NCBI GenBank assembly: GCA_036244855.1
Contig: BQKZ01000351.1
Coordinates: 1-64,000, forward strand
Source: Temnopleurus reevesii
Taxonomy: Eukaryota; Echinodermata; Echinoidea; Temnopleuroida; Temnopleuridae
DNA length: 64,000 nucleotides
Direction: 5' to 3'
A model generated the notes under the pieces. That model was not told where the DNA came from. It made no database searches and saw only the letters and a list, made by a program, of their open reading frames with translations. Both the position numbers and the translations under genes were made by a program. Below, piece after piece: positions 1-14,400 of the stretch (position 1 is the stretch's first letter; each line of letters starts with the position of its first letter).

Positions 1-1145
1 CTCTCTCTCTCTCTCTCTCTTCAAACTTCTCTCCATATCTAAAGTATTCAATAAATTTTTAAAAGATATTAAAAGGCTACTTAAATTTTCCTAGCCTAAT
101 AAAAATTTGGGTGTTAAACCCAGAAGTAAAATAAAAATGGAAAGAAATAACAAGATTCTGCCAGAGTAATCAACCTAATCAGTTAAAATGACACTGATTG
201 AAATGATGCCCCCCCCCTTATTTATCTTTCTTCATTCTCTTCTCTTCCTCTCTCCTGTATCCTCTTCAATCACACTTTACCCCTATTCCTGCAGTATGTA
301 TTTTTATTTCTCTGTATAACCTTATATCCTTCCATCCCCTTCAAACTTGGAACTACATGTATTTAAAACTTGTGATTTTGCAATGAACTCATCAACTATA
401 TTTTAGGTGGATGCTTAAAGGGGAACTCCCACATGCATTGATGTGCTGTCAGTGAATGAATAAAAATGAGATGGACAAAATATGAAAATTTGAATTGGAA
501 AACCCATTCATAATTTATGAATATACAATCATTTCCACCCTTGAGTTGGCTATTTTGGCACAATTTTTAATGGCATCATTTACTTTGTGCCTGGATTTAT
601 CTTTTAAAACAGATCAATGTTCTATAACAAATAAGGACTTCCAACCTTTATAAAATGCTTGAAGAATTGATGTTAGTTATATTTATTTTTTAAAAAGTTT
701 TGAAAATTGTGTAAAACATTGATGTGGTTCTCCATGTCATGATGAAACCAACATTGACAACTCAAGGATGGCCAATGTTGGTGGCAATGGATGCTTTGAA
801 AAGTCATCCCTTCGAACAGATCATTGCTCAAATTTACAATTTGTCCATATTATTTATCCACACCAATATCTGTGGTAGTTCCTCTTTAATAATGGCAAAT
901 ATAATAGAAACTCAAAGAAAAGGGTCCTTAATTGGGACCATAAAAATTACATGTTTGAAGCAAAACTGTACACTACTAGATATTCTTTGTTTCACTTTAC
1001 TTCAAGCTCATTTTTCAAGAGGTATGGAATGAAACATCCTACAACTGAAATTACTTATGCCTGAAAATAATTACAACAAGATGCCATGCAAGACCATTGC
1101 ATTCCAGGTATTACCAGAAATACAAAACCTTGCAAACAACATGTG

Positions 1146-1188
<43 letters not shown>

Positions 1189-3357
1189 AGTTTGCTAGTA
1201 GTCCATCATTGTTTTTAGTAGTGTATTAACGTTAACGTTTAAAATGAAAAAGAATCAAATATAGAGTTGGGACATAGAACAGAAACAGTAAGAGTCTTGT
1301 AATATATCAGACCCCCCTTACACAACGTTTCTACTGATAATATTTTACAGTTCCACCAAAATCTAATAATGGTAGAGACAACACATATATAATAGATTAT
1401 TCAAACGCAAGCTGACTAAAATATGTAAACTCCACATTTTATTGTAAATCTACTACAAATCATGGTTTACTCATGAATATGGATTGAAAAAGACATACCA
1501 CATGATTGATTAGCCAATTAACCACTAAAATGTATTTAAAAATCATTTTTGTTTAACCTTGATTCAGTAAAAGTTTCAGTCTTTTCTGAACATTGATTGA
1601 AATTGAATCTGCCCCTCTTAACTTTGGAAAACCAGGCTTTATATTAAAACAAAGTCTCCTAAATTCTTTATTTAGGAAATAAGTCTATGTTGAATGGAAA
1701 TCCAACAATGTGTCTATTTTAATTGAATTTCACGAGATATTGATTTCTGGTATATTTTACATCGTGAAACAATTGAAAGACTAAACTTTGACCATGAAGT
1801 TATTATCATTATGCAGCAGAAATGTTCATATAGAGGTAGTGATGACATTGTATTCATCAAGATACATGTACATGTACATGTATATATACATGTAGTACAG
1901 CTGACCAATCTAACAAACACTGTGTGAATTACTACATTTGATCATCTAACTTATACATGAAAAATCAATGGCTATGTAGTTGTTTTGGTCCGCAAGTTGT
2001 GCATTTCATATGGAATTTGAGCAGTACTACAGATAACAATATACAAAAGAAAACAACATTACAATTGCATAAGTACAAACTCTCACCCAAGCTATACAAT
2101 AGGGAAAGATTTGCATAAGTATGGGCGGATAACAGCAAATATGCAGTACACAACAGCTCATCATTACTCATTTAAATGGTTAATCTATCAGAAAATATTG
2201 GACTATGAAAAATATGATTTGTCACAACAGAATTTCCAGATCTTTTCTTCTGTTTTCTTAAAGAAATTATCAACAAATGTATGAATTTTACATTAATATT
2301 TGTATATTTGTTAATGTATAATCATTAAATTTTGTAAGTGTAAAATAAATCTCATGCACAATGTGCAGATAGCTGAGCTTACAATCAAGCAGAATTATTT
2401 CTTACCACTGTCTTTAATGAACTTGATAATGAATAAATGGTTCAGTAAAAGATTTCTTATCCAAATAATAAAGCACATGAATACATGTAGGGAGAGTGAA
2501 CTACAACATTTATACAAGCCTCAAAGTAGAAAGATTTCAACAAAGCAAAATTCCCAAATCAAACACATGATACATGAAGCTGTATTCTTATCAAAGCACC
2601 AGCGATTTTTTTTTTTGCTTTTCTATTCTACACACTTCAATGACCAATGTAACATCTAGGATAAACAAGAACACACACATATATATTCACTAACACAACT
2701 ATTCTACAACTTGAAAGATACATGAACAACTATATACAATTGATTCAATCCTTGCTGACAATTCGCCTGGTTTATACCAATTTCAAATGCAATGGCAATT
2801 GTGATGTGAAAACATGCCAACAATCCTTGGAAATTATAACCATTGTTTTTGTTCCATTAGAGATCTCAAGAAAATGGGCAATGGCACTCTGTAAATCCTA
2901 TGTATTATAATTTTCATTATCATTAACATTATATGGTTTGCTAAATGTTAGTGGCATTGGCAACTAATTGTGAGATTGAGATAAAAATTAGAGGTGGCTC
3001 TGTTGAGTCAGGGAAACCCAAATGGTACACTGCAAGTTCGAATATTTTCCTACATGTTATCACTGCAAAAGAACAGAACAACTGATATGCTCCAGTTATC
3101 CCACTGTGAACCCATTGTCATGAGTTTTATAGTGATAACAGGTAAGAAAAAATTCTGACTTACACTGTATATGTCAAAATTCTGAAAAATTTGGTTATTT
3201 CAATGTAGTGCTTTGATCGATTAAATGTTTGATTCTACTACTTGTAAAGAATAATTGAATTCAACAAATACGAACAAGGTGAACAAGAGGAAATTTCAAT
3301 TGCAAGCATGAACATTTAAATTGTAACACTGAAAATATTGATGAAGATGGTTGCATT
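1..3357. other. Non-coding stretch downstream of H3.3
   Basis: No exon with matching splice sites or a recognisable protein family was found on either strand. The stretch begins with a CT dinucleotide run, and holds a C run near 209-217 and a 37-base A run at 1151-1187. The right end, next to 3358, should carry the H3.3 3' UTR (minus strand). The ORFs here are short and have no recognisable domain or codon pattern. Confidence 0.6.
1151..1187 (+). repeat. 37-base A homopolymer
   Basis: An uninterrupted run of 37 A follows ...ATGTGTTTGT. It could be the tail of an old retroposed copy or a simple homopolymer; no matching retroposon body or target duplication is obvious. Exact length is uncertain, as homopolymers are error-prone in assemblies. 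Confidence 0.8.
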
Positions 3358-4918
<1,561 letters not shown>

Positions 4919-5690
4919 TTAGAACAATCCTTGAAAGATCTGTTTGTATTTTTGTCAAAACAAGGAGGAAGAAAGTTAGAAATCTATATTGTGCCAATGT
5001 GCCGCTGTATCTTGTCTTGTCTTGTCTTGGTTGAGTCGGCATATGTAGACTATCTGTACTCCACCAACTATTTGTGTTAAACCCAATAAAAATTTGCTGC
5101 AATGCGCTGTCGATAATTTTGCAACTCATTCAACTAAGAAACTTAGCTCTCTTGTGTCCTTCCTCCGCTGAGATTGGAGACCGTCGGCAACCTATGCTGC
5201 TTTCATTCAAGGTCTTGTCCACAAAGATACTTAAGACTCATTGAGTTTTAGTTGTCGAGTTGAGTGAAGGTTGCGGATGTAATAAAGTATGAGCATATGC
5301 AGTTGCGCTCTTGTACAATTTGCCATTGGGCCAGGTGGGAGGAAGAGAACAGAGTCAAGGAAGATCTTGGGGTCCCTCTGGAAAAACTGGAATGGAGGTC
5401 TAACAAGCTCAATATGTGCTGTTGTGGAGGCAAAAGTCATTTTAATTTTATTTTCAGTTTTCAATAACCTTCTTCAAATCTGAAATTGAAAGCCAAGAAA
5501 ACAAAATGACATTCAAAAGCATGACTTTTTTGCTTAAAATTTGATTATTAATTGGTTATCTGCCTGGAATTTGAGGCGATTCTTATCTAATTCCGAATTT
5601 CCAATTGCAATGGCAATGTTCTTACTAAATGATCAATTCATGACGATGTTTGCAATTTTATGAAAAATTTTTGATTTTCATTAAAAAGGG

Positions 5691-5851
5691 GGCCAAACCT
5701 AGTCCGAAAGCTTCTGACTCTCCATTCGGCTGGTTGTTACACTTCGTTCCTCGTTCCACTGGCCACCCTCTTTTTGTGGCCAGTGGAACGAGGAACGAAG
5801 TGTAACAACCAGCCGAATGGAGAGTCAGAAGCTTTCGGACTAGGCCAAACC
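5691..5851. mobile_element. Perfect foldback element with 9-bp target duplication
   Basis: Bases 5700-5766 and 5776-5842 are exact reverse complements (67 bp each), separated by a 9-base loop CCTCTTTTT. The same 9 bases, GGCCAAACC, flank both ends (5691-5699 and 5843-5851), as expected for a target-site duplication. A 9-bp duplication is typical of Mutator-like elements, so a MULE-type foldback MITE is the best guess. There is no coding capacity. Lack of any arm mismatch implies a recent insertion, or an arm kept identical by conversion. Confidence 0.85.
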
Positions 5852-7069
5852 TTGCCTTGGCATTACAGCACTCGCCAACTAGCTGCTAAAATCCAGATCT
5901 AACATTTCTTAATTATAATTCAAAATTTTCTACATGTATTTTTCTCAATTTTCTCAGTCTTGACTACTCTTGGAAGACTTTCCTCAAAAACAAGTAAACA
6001 GCAGCCTCTGTCCCGCTGAGCTCATGGACGCCGTTCTCACTCGCGAGCATAGATTCGGTGAATCCCCACTCGACGACGAAGGCACCCGAAGAAATTTGCC
6101 CAGTTTTAAATTCACGATAAATATATCAAACAAAGACTGAATAGACTTATTAATGTACCTGATAAATCATTGAGTCGACATATTCAATATAAAATGAACA
6201 AAAATAGTATTTAAGGCATCAGTCAGTGAAAAATCCTAAATGTTTTTTACCTTCTCAAATCTAGATGAAAGCTTGTCAACAACAATACCTTGGATCGTAG
6301 ACTCATCGCCCAAAAGAAAATTGGCTAACATGTACTCGTCTCAATCATGGACCTCTCGGGCGAAAATCAAAATGTTGAACATTATAGCCCAATCCATTTC
6401 GTTATATGTAATACAGGCAGTAAAAATCATTCGCGCTTCAATTCATAACTAATTCCAAAATAATCCCTGATGAAGAGACCACGCAACCAATTGGGGGGGG
6501 GGGGGGGGTGAGGATCGACACAGAACTTCTGTGGGTGGGGGCTGAAAACATGCATCCGTACTGTTCAAACGGAAAAGAGACACGATTAATCACACATGCA
6601 CATTCATATCTCTATGATCTGATTGCATCTTAGTTATGTTCCAGGCCGCGTAACTGCATGGGACCTCAAATTTTGACCACATATCTAGTTCCATTATATT
6701 TCCCGGTGTTGGAGAAAAACATAATTTGCTTGTTTCGGTAATAGAATGGCCCTTTATTAATCAAGAACCGCAATAAAAAAAAATAGTAATAATAAAAAGG
6801 CACACTGACAGTATTTCATCATTGAAGGCGAGGAGAAAATGCATACAGGATGAACAAGTATAACAGAAATTATTTTTTAATGATATGTAAGCTGACAAGA
6901 ACTACTAGGTTGGATCAAAAAGTAAAAAAGCCCTGCGCCTTAATTTGTTCCGAAATTTACTTAAAATATCGTAGAGGGAAAAGGTGACATGCAGTTGCTT
7001 TCTGGGACTATAAATGGGGCAGTTTTCATCAGAACAATTTTTGCCGAATACCCATAGCCCCCCCCCCCC

Positions 7070-7070
7070 N
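7070..7070. other. Single-N assembly join
   Basis: A lone N follows a run of C and is followed directly by sequence matching the middle of an MCFD2 coding exon (compare 11311). The break inside an exon, right after a homopolymer, shows a contig join rather than an ambiguous base. Similar lone Ns are at 9731, 11063, 30904, 39422, 44652 and 55083. Confidence 0.85.
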
Positions 7071-7180
7071 AAGCTAGTCCATGTTGTGGTTACTGACAAT
7101 TCACAGGAAGATGGTCGACATCTCAAAGTTGGGCCACCTGCCAGTCTTATGCGAGATAGAGCTCACATTCAGGATAAAGA
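7071..7180 (+). CDS. mcfd2: MCFD2-like exon 1, truncated duplicate copy
   Basis: This matches 11311-11420. It starts at the codon for Lys20 of the other copy ([11 protein letters not shown]...) and ends at ...HIQDK plus two bases, before GTAAGT. The start codon and first 19 codons are missing because the N join at 7070 cuts the exon. It is probably the same exon from the other allele. Confidence 0.7.
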
Positions 7181-8504
7181 GTAAGTGATGGAAGATCTCC
7201 ATTTTTAATGGATCAAATTTATTCATGGCTTTTTAAACCTTGAGAAAGCTAAAGATTACCTTTAGATCATAATGATCTTCAGGGGCACCTGCTTGCATGG
7301 AAATCAAAACACTATGAAATGAATATTAACATTAGAGTTAGTTTAGATAATTTACATTCCATTTAATGATCACAATCTTGTTTCTAACTCATCATATTTA
7401 TATGGCAATTGCATTTGTATGATTTATGATTGTAATTAAGGTAACATATATATTGATTCCGTTTTTTTGCTGGTAATTGATTGAGATCAATTTAATCCAT
7501 TGACTACTGTAAACTGGTTGTCTCTGTACAAAGTCAATGTGAATCACCAAATTCAGTAGTCAATAGGTTAACAATTCTGTGATGTTTACATTTCATTACA
7601 CAGATTTGAGGATTGTTTTTATGAATGATTGTATATCTTTGAAAAGATTCTTGTATGCATGTACATTTAGATTGAGATGATTTTAATGACTTATATCTAA
7701 AAATATTAATGACATTTATAAAGCTTTGTTTAATGCATAATGATTTGCAAAAACAAACTTTGATATGTGCATGTTCAGTCAACTCTGCCTAAGTTGAAAT
7801 TCTCTCAAAGTAATTCTAGGAACAATTCATATAAATCCTGTCTGATTTACTTTGAACGAATATCTATGATCCCAAGAGATATGACTTTAGCAGATTGACC
7901 TGTATATTTGACTTTTACTGGACATACAAAATTGCCTTGTTTGTTGTACTGTTGTGATACTCTCTCCAACTACTTGTTTCACAAAGTCATCCCATTGTAG
8001 CCTTTTCAATTGATCTGCCTCCGAAGGGCCTTTTTTGGTCTTTTGCAAATTTGCATGTCTCATAATGTTATCATGTTTTCATCATCTAACAACCAATGCT
8101 TTGCTCTACTGAATGTAGTATCCCACAAACTTGCTCATAATCACTTTGATTTTTTATGCTGTTTATGTGGCAACTTTACTTCATGAACAGGTCTTCAGAC
8201 CCTGGGCAATATGTTTGAAATGCAAACTAAATGCCATATAGCCCCCTGATAATGTGAATATGATATGGATAAGGACAAAGTAGCTGGTTTTTACTGGCCT
8301 ATATATGTGACAGGCTTTATCAAGCATGTTTGATGTGTGCTAACATTATTATCTTTGAATTGTTTATGATATATTTCTTGCATATAATGTTAAACTGTTA
8401 AAATTATATCATGTTAAATTCGAACCTACCTCTGGAATTATTTTCATTTCAATGAACAAAAAAGAATCAGCTCAACAAACAACAAATTTATCAACTCTGA
8501 TGGG

Positions 8505-8815
8505 GATTCATGAGTTGGCAACTTTAGCAGAAGTTGTGATGTATACTAGTGGGAAATTTCCAATTTACTTAGGAATTGTACATTACATTTTTCAAAAACT
8601 GATTCATAAATAAGGGTTCAGAATCATTAATTCAAGAGTATAGGCACAGTTTATAAATGCATGCTATTGTTATTTTTTTTTCAAAGGACAGCATTTTATT
8701 GACCTTTTTTTTGTGAAAAAAGAAGGAAATGTGTTATTTTGTAGAGAGAATGAATTGGAAATTAACAGACATGACGTCACATAATTTGTCAAAGTTGCCA
8801 ACTTTACTAATTAAT
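8505..8815. mobile_element. Foldback repeat in the MCFD2 intron (duplicate copy)
   Basis: GAGTTGGCAACTTTAGCAGA near the left end is mirrored by TGTCAAAGTTGCCAACTTTA near the right end, with TGACGTCA close to the right arm. It belongs to the same family as 17690-18240. The allele-like copy at 12745-13060 carries the same insertion, so it predates the split of the two copies. Confidence 0.5.
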
Positions 8816-9210
8816 TCATAATTGTTCAATTGATACTCCAATTTTCCTCGGAATGTTGTGATTTATGAGGCTGTTTTATAGAAAATGTAGAGCTCTTACA
8901 TTTAATGCCGTCAGATATCATACACATGTACAGAGCAGTGTAAATATACTTGAGTTAATATGATATTCGGGTATATTTTTTGCATTCTTCTGTTTGAGGT
9001 TTGATGTTTAAAGCAAGTGAATTTTTTTCTTGTATTGCTTTTTTTTACAATGAAAGTGTAACAATGAGCCTGTGCCATTTTATGGAGTAGTGGACTGTGA
9101 TCGGTACAGATTTTATGAGCCTATGTATTATGCACATAAGTTGAGATGTGGCATGTGAACTTGGAACTACTTTGAAGAGTGAAGAATGCTTTCTTTCATC
9201 ACTCCTACAG

Positions 9211-9592
9211 TCACATCAAATCACATCTTCAGGACACAATGGACCCAGATGCTATAGACAGCATGTCTCCTCAAGGGATGCAGTTCCAATACTTCCACTC
9301 CCATGACACCGATCACAACAGAAAACTAGATGGGTTAGAACTGATGCAGTCCATTCTCCATGTGGATGAGGGATGGAGTGGTAGAGAGGGAGAACAAGGT
9401 GCTGGGGTGATGTCAGAGGAGAAGATTATCAAGATTGTGGATGTGATTCTAGAGGATGATGATATTGAACAGGATGGCTATGTGGATTATGTGGAGTTTT
9501 CCAGAGGACTCAATGATGGAACATTGATGGAGAATGAAATGGACACTGATGATGAGGGGGAGGATGACTACAGTTATGATGAAGATGTCTGA
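9211..9592 (+). CDS. mcfd2: MCFD2-like terminal exon A, duplicate copy
   Basis: Acceptor CTCCTACAG, then 382 nt ending in TGA at 9590-9592. Product equals the 13441-13822 exon except for a few residues: Gln for His in QFQYF, Glu for Asp at position 3 of the second EF-hand loop, Asn for Gly before DGTLME, and changes in the acidic tail. First EF loop [12 protein letters not shown]; second [12 protein letters not shown]. Probably the allelic version of the same exon. Confidence 0.75.
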
Positions 9593-9731
9593 TTACAAAT
9601 ATTACTTTTACGAGACTGGACTGTAAAACATTGACCTTTACTAGTATTCTAATACAAGGTTATATAAAGCAATAAGAAGTTATTACACATTCATGCAAAT
9701 GACCTTGGATACAGGTTAACTTCCTTCAATN

Positions 9732-11253
9732 AAGCATCCAAGCAGTGTTTTACTGTAGATTCAAATTGGCAGAGTATTGGGAGGGGGGGGGGGGTGAAAA
9801 CAGAAAAAAACAGAGCACATTATATTACCTCGCCGGTGAGCTGACAAGCAAAAATAAAAGAAAGGAGGGGGGAGGAGGGTGGGTCTCTCCCCTCGCCTTG
9901 AATAATCTGTAGCTACCGTGCAAAAATCGCTTTATATGCTCAAATGCTCTTTGGCCTACTGCATGCTCACCCAATGCTCCTATCATGCGCCCAAATAGAA
10001 ACTCTTTGAACTCTTTGGTACCCCCAAATAGCTTTAGGCTATATGCCTGTTGGTTAATGGGTACCCCCAAAGAGCTTTGGGGTACGGGTATACACTTTAT
10101 ACATTACAAACATATTTTACAAACGATATTTGCGGTGTCAATCTAAGTAATCTACTTGTCTTCATTCTGATATTTTCTATTTATTTTTATTTATTTTTCA
10201 CTTATAATTTAAAAATATAATAAAGGATATTAGTTATTTAGAAATTATATTTTGAGCTGAGATGAATTGCTTTTTACTTCTAATTTTTTGTTGTATCATA
10301 TCTCTCTTCTTCAAATTGGTTTATGCTGCATATTCGTCTTGCTAACTTTTATCACAAAAACGTACGTGGACAAAATTTCGTCTGGTTCTCGAATGTTTGG
10401 ACTACAAAAAGTGCGGTATGTTTGAGTGAATATTAGGATAAGTCCAAGATTTAGGATATTTTTACGGTCGTTTTTACATGTAGGCCTAATCTTTTATCTT
10501 CTGTGCTTAAAAACAACTTTGAATGAGTTTATTTTGTTGTCCATGATCTGCTATATTCATATTGCCCGTCACCGTCATGAGATTAGGTTGCGCCCACCCG
10601 AGGCTCCAGCTGGGCCAGGCTTCTGGCTATGGCGCGGCTCCTCGGCCTAGCCTGGCCAAGGCCCAGCGTGCCAGCTCTCACTCTCAGGCCCAGCCTCCTT
10701 GTTGTAGCTTGGCTTAGGCTTATCTCAGCTCAGTTAGCCAGCTAGGCCACCATCTGCTAACTTGAAGTTAAAGGCCAAGTTGAATTTAGCTTGATACTAG
10801 CTTGGACTTCATTAGCTCTATGCCATCTATCTAGTAGTAGCTTTATTATCATTCTCTTTTATCAACTGACATTTACATTTATTTAAATTTACATTGTATG
10901 TTTATCTTACATGCCCCACCACTATCAGGATAGCTAGCTGACTAACGTAAAATGTGAAATACCAGATTTAAAACATTAATATTCATGAATCCTGGCTTGA
11001 AAGTTGGATATTTAATCGAACTAGGACTTCATTTGACATTTAGTACAAAACATTTTATTTCANATTATGATATTAAAAGATAAGATTCCAGAAGTATTTT
11101 TCCTTTCTGTCATTGCACTGTGTCATAGAATAAAAAGGAAAATGCTATATTTCAGGGCAGTGATTTTGTATCTTTCATCAACAGTACTGAGGAGTCTACA
11201 GTCTATTAAAAAATGTTTTTACTTTGCTATACCCAGGGTCCTGTTCAGCAACA
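9732..11253. other. Upstream region of MCFD2-like gene
   Basis: Non-coding between two N joins and the first coding exon. It contains a G run near 9782-9794, a 25-base near-palindrome at 10061-10085 around AAAGAGCTTT, and a distinctly GC-rich patch at about 10560-10760 that may be the promoter or a first untranslated exon. A pyrimidine-rich tract ending in ACCCAG at about 11236 could be an acceptor in the 5' UTR. No coding exon seen. Confidence 0.45.
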
Positions 11254-11420
11254 ATGCAGATTCACATGGCTTCATTTCACAGTGCCTTTCTCGCCTGCCT
11301 GTTTGTGGTCAAGCTAGTCCATGTTGTGGTTACTGACAATTCACAGGAAGATGGTCGACATCTCAAAGTTGGGCCACCTGCCAGTCTTATGCGAGATAGA
11401 GCTCACATTCAGGATAAAGA
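11254..11420 (+). CDS. mcfd2: MCFD2-like exon 1 (signal peptide)
   Basis: ATG at 11254 starts a hydrophobic leader ([17 protein letters not shown] within the first 27 residues), expected for a secretory-pathway protein, then a polar linker ending HIQDK. A second in-frame ATG four codons later (11266) is also possible. The exon ends with two bases of a codon before GTAAGTGATG. The frame stays open upstream to 11224, but that part lies before a likely untranslated acceptor, so I start at 11254. Confidence 0.8.
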
Positions 11421-14400
11421 GTAAGTGATGGAAGATCTCCATTTTTAATGGATCAAATTTATTCATGGCTTTTTAAACATTGAGAAAGCTAAAGATTACC
11501 TTTAGATCATAATGATCTTCAGGGGCACCTGCTTGCATGGAAATCAAAACACTATGAAATGAATATTAACATTAGAGTTAGTTTAGATAATTTACATTCC
11601 ATTTAATGATCACAATCTTGTTTCTAACTCATCATGTTTATACGACAATTGCATTTGTGTGATTTATGATCATAAATGTAATTAAGGTAACATATATTCA
11701 TTCCGTTTTTGCTGGTAATTGATTGAGATCAATTTAATCCATTGACTACTGTAAACTGGTTTTCTCTTTACAAAGTCAATGTGAATCACCAAATTCAGTA
11801 GTCAATAGGTTAACAATTCTGTGATGTTTACATTTCATTACACAGATTTGAGGATTGTTTTTATGAATGATTGTATATCTTTGAAAAGATTCTTGTATGC
11901 ATGTACATTTAGATTGAGATGATTTTAATGACTTATATCTAAAAATATTAATGACATTTATAAAGCTTTGTTTAATGCATAATGCTTTGCAAAAACAAAC
12001 TTTGATATGTGCATGTTCAGTCAACTCTGCCTAAGTTGAAATTCTCTCAAAGTAATTCTAGGAACAATTCATATAAATCCTGTCTGATTTACTTTGAACG
12101 AATATCTATGATCCCAAGAGATATGACTTTAGCAGATTGACCTGTATATTTGACTTTTACTGGACATACAAAATTGCCTTGTTTGTTGTACTGTTGTGAC
12201 ACTCTCTCCAACTACTTGTTTCACAAAGTCATCCCATTGTAGCCTTTTCAATTGATCTGCCTCCGAAGGGCCTTTTTTGGTCTTTTGCAAATTTGCATGT
12301 CTCATAATGTTATCATGTTTTCATCATCTAACAACCAATGCTTTGCTCTACTGAAAGGAGTGTCTCACAAACCTGCTCATATTAAATCACTTTGATTTTT
12401 GTGCTGTTTATGTGGCAAATTCATAAACAGGCATTCAGACCCTGAGCAATTGTTTGAAATACAAACTAAATGCCATTCAATGTGAATTATGATGTGAATA
12501 AGGACAAAGTAGCTGGTTTTTACTGGCCTATATATGTGACAGGCTTTATCAAGCATGTTTGATGTGTGCTATTAATATGCTTAACATTATTATCTTTGAA
12601 TTGTATGATATTTCTTGCATATAATGTTGAAATGTTGAAATGATATCATGTTAGATTTGAACCTACCTCCGGAATTATTGTCATTTCGATGAACAAAAAA
12701 GAATCAGATCAACAAACAACAAACAACAAAGTTATCAACTCTGATGGGGATTCATGAGTTGGCAACTTTAGCAGAAGTTGTGATGTATACTAGTGGGAAA
12801 TTTCCAATTTACTTAGGAATTGTACATTACATTTTTCAAAAACTGATTCATAAATAAGGGTTCAGAATCATTAATTCAAGAGTATAGGCACAGTTTATAA
12901 ATGCATGCTATTGTTATTTTTTTTTCAAAGGACAGCATTTTATTGACCTTTTTTTTGTGAAAAAAGAAGGAAATGTGTTATTTTGTAGAGAGAATGAATT
13001 GGAAATTAACAGACATGACGTCACATAATTTGTCAAAGTTGCCAACTTTACTGATTAATTCATAACTGTTCAATACCTCGGAATGTTGTGATTTATGCGG
13101 CTAATTTATAGAAAATGTAGAGCTCTTACATTTAATGCCGTCAGATATCATACACATGTACAGAGCAGTGTAAATATACTTGAGTTAATATGATATTCGG
13201 GTATATTTTTTGCATTCTTCTGTTTGAGGTTTGATGTTTAAAGCAAGTGAATTTTTTTCTTGTATTGCTTTTTTTTACAATGAAAGTGTAACAATGAGCC
13301 TGTGCCATTTTATGGAGTAGTGGACTGTGATCGGTACAGATTTTATGAGCCTATGTATTATGCACATAAGTTGAGATGTGGCATGTGAACTTGGAACTAC
13401 TTTGAAGAGTGAAGAATGCTTTCTTTCATCACTCCTACAGTCACATCAAATCACATCTTCAGGACACAATGGACCCAGATGCTATAGACAGCATGTCTCC
13501 TCAGGGGATGCAGTTCCACTACTTCCACTCCCATGACACCGATCACAACAGAAAACTAGATGGGTTAGAACTGATGCAGTCCATTCTCCATGTGGATGAG
13601 GGATGGAGTGGTAGAGAGGGAGAACAAGGTGCTGGGGTGATGTCAGAGGAGAAGATTATCAAGATTGTGGATGTGATTCTAGAGGATGATGATATTGATC
13701 AGGATGGCTATGTGGATTATGTGGAGTTTTCCAGAGGACTCGGTGATGGAACATTGATGGAGAATGAAATGGACATGGATGATAAGGAGGAAGATGACTA
13801 CAGTTATGATGAAGATGTCTGATTACAAATATCACTTTTACGAGACTGTACTGTAAAACATTGACCTTTACTAGTATTCCAATACAAGGTTCTATTAAGC
13901 GATTAGAAGTTATTACACATTTATGCAGATGACCTTGGATACAGGTTAACTTCCTTCAACGATTTGGATCTTTTGTCATGTCCTTGACAAAATCACGGTT
14001 GTTTCTAAATGGCAGGGCTCTACAAACCCACTTGCCCGCATGCCCGGGGCAAAAAAATTAAGCTGTCGGGCAAGTAAATAGAATTGTCACTTGCCCGAAA
14101 GGGCAAATAGCAGCTTTTTCTAGTTTTCATCTATATGTACAAATTGGCATAGGCCATCAATTTGGGGCAAAGGAAATTTTGTTTGGGCAAGTGATTTGAA
14201 AACTTGGTTGTCCGACTGGGCAACTGGTGGAAAAAATTCTTGTAGCACCCTGAATATAGAGGTTTTCATAAATTTCCATAAATTTCAAGTGGCATCTCCT
14301 GGCGCACATGTAGGTGTTCAGGCTGAGGATTTAGTACAGTTATTAGTAAAGATTTTATATTGTTTTCCAGTACATGATAAACCAATTGTAATATATATAT

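Larger units (their letters stand above)
7071..9730 (+). repeat. Duplicate (allelic-type) copy of the MCFD2 segment
   Basis: This 2660-base block aligns end to end with 11311-13959, with a few percent substitutions and small indels in the intron. It begins inside coding exon 1 and is bounded by single Ns (7070 and 9731). It contains the end of exon 1, the whole intron and terminal exon A. Equal divergence over exon and intron, and boundaries at join marks, fit the second haplotype of a heterozygous individual placed next to the first. A true tandem duplication is not excluded. Confidence 0.8.

Noticed and set aside
724..1032. 102-codon ORF near the left end
   Set aside because: No family resemblance, no exon borders, codon use like random AT-rich sequence.
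2354..2659. 101-codon ORF
   Set aside because: Low complexity, no splice context and no recognisable domain.
7534..12024. Two identical-looking 82-codon minus-strand ORFs (7534-7782, 11776-12024)
   Set aside because: They lie in the MCFD2 intron of both allelic copies; conservation reflects the duplication, not coding constraint.
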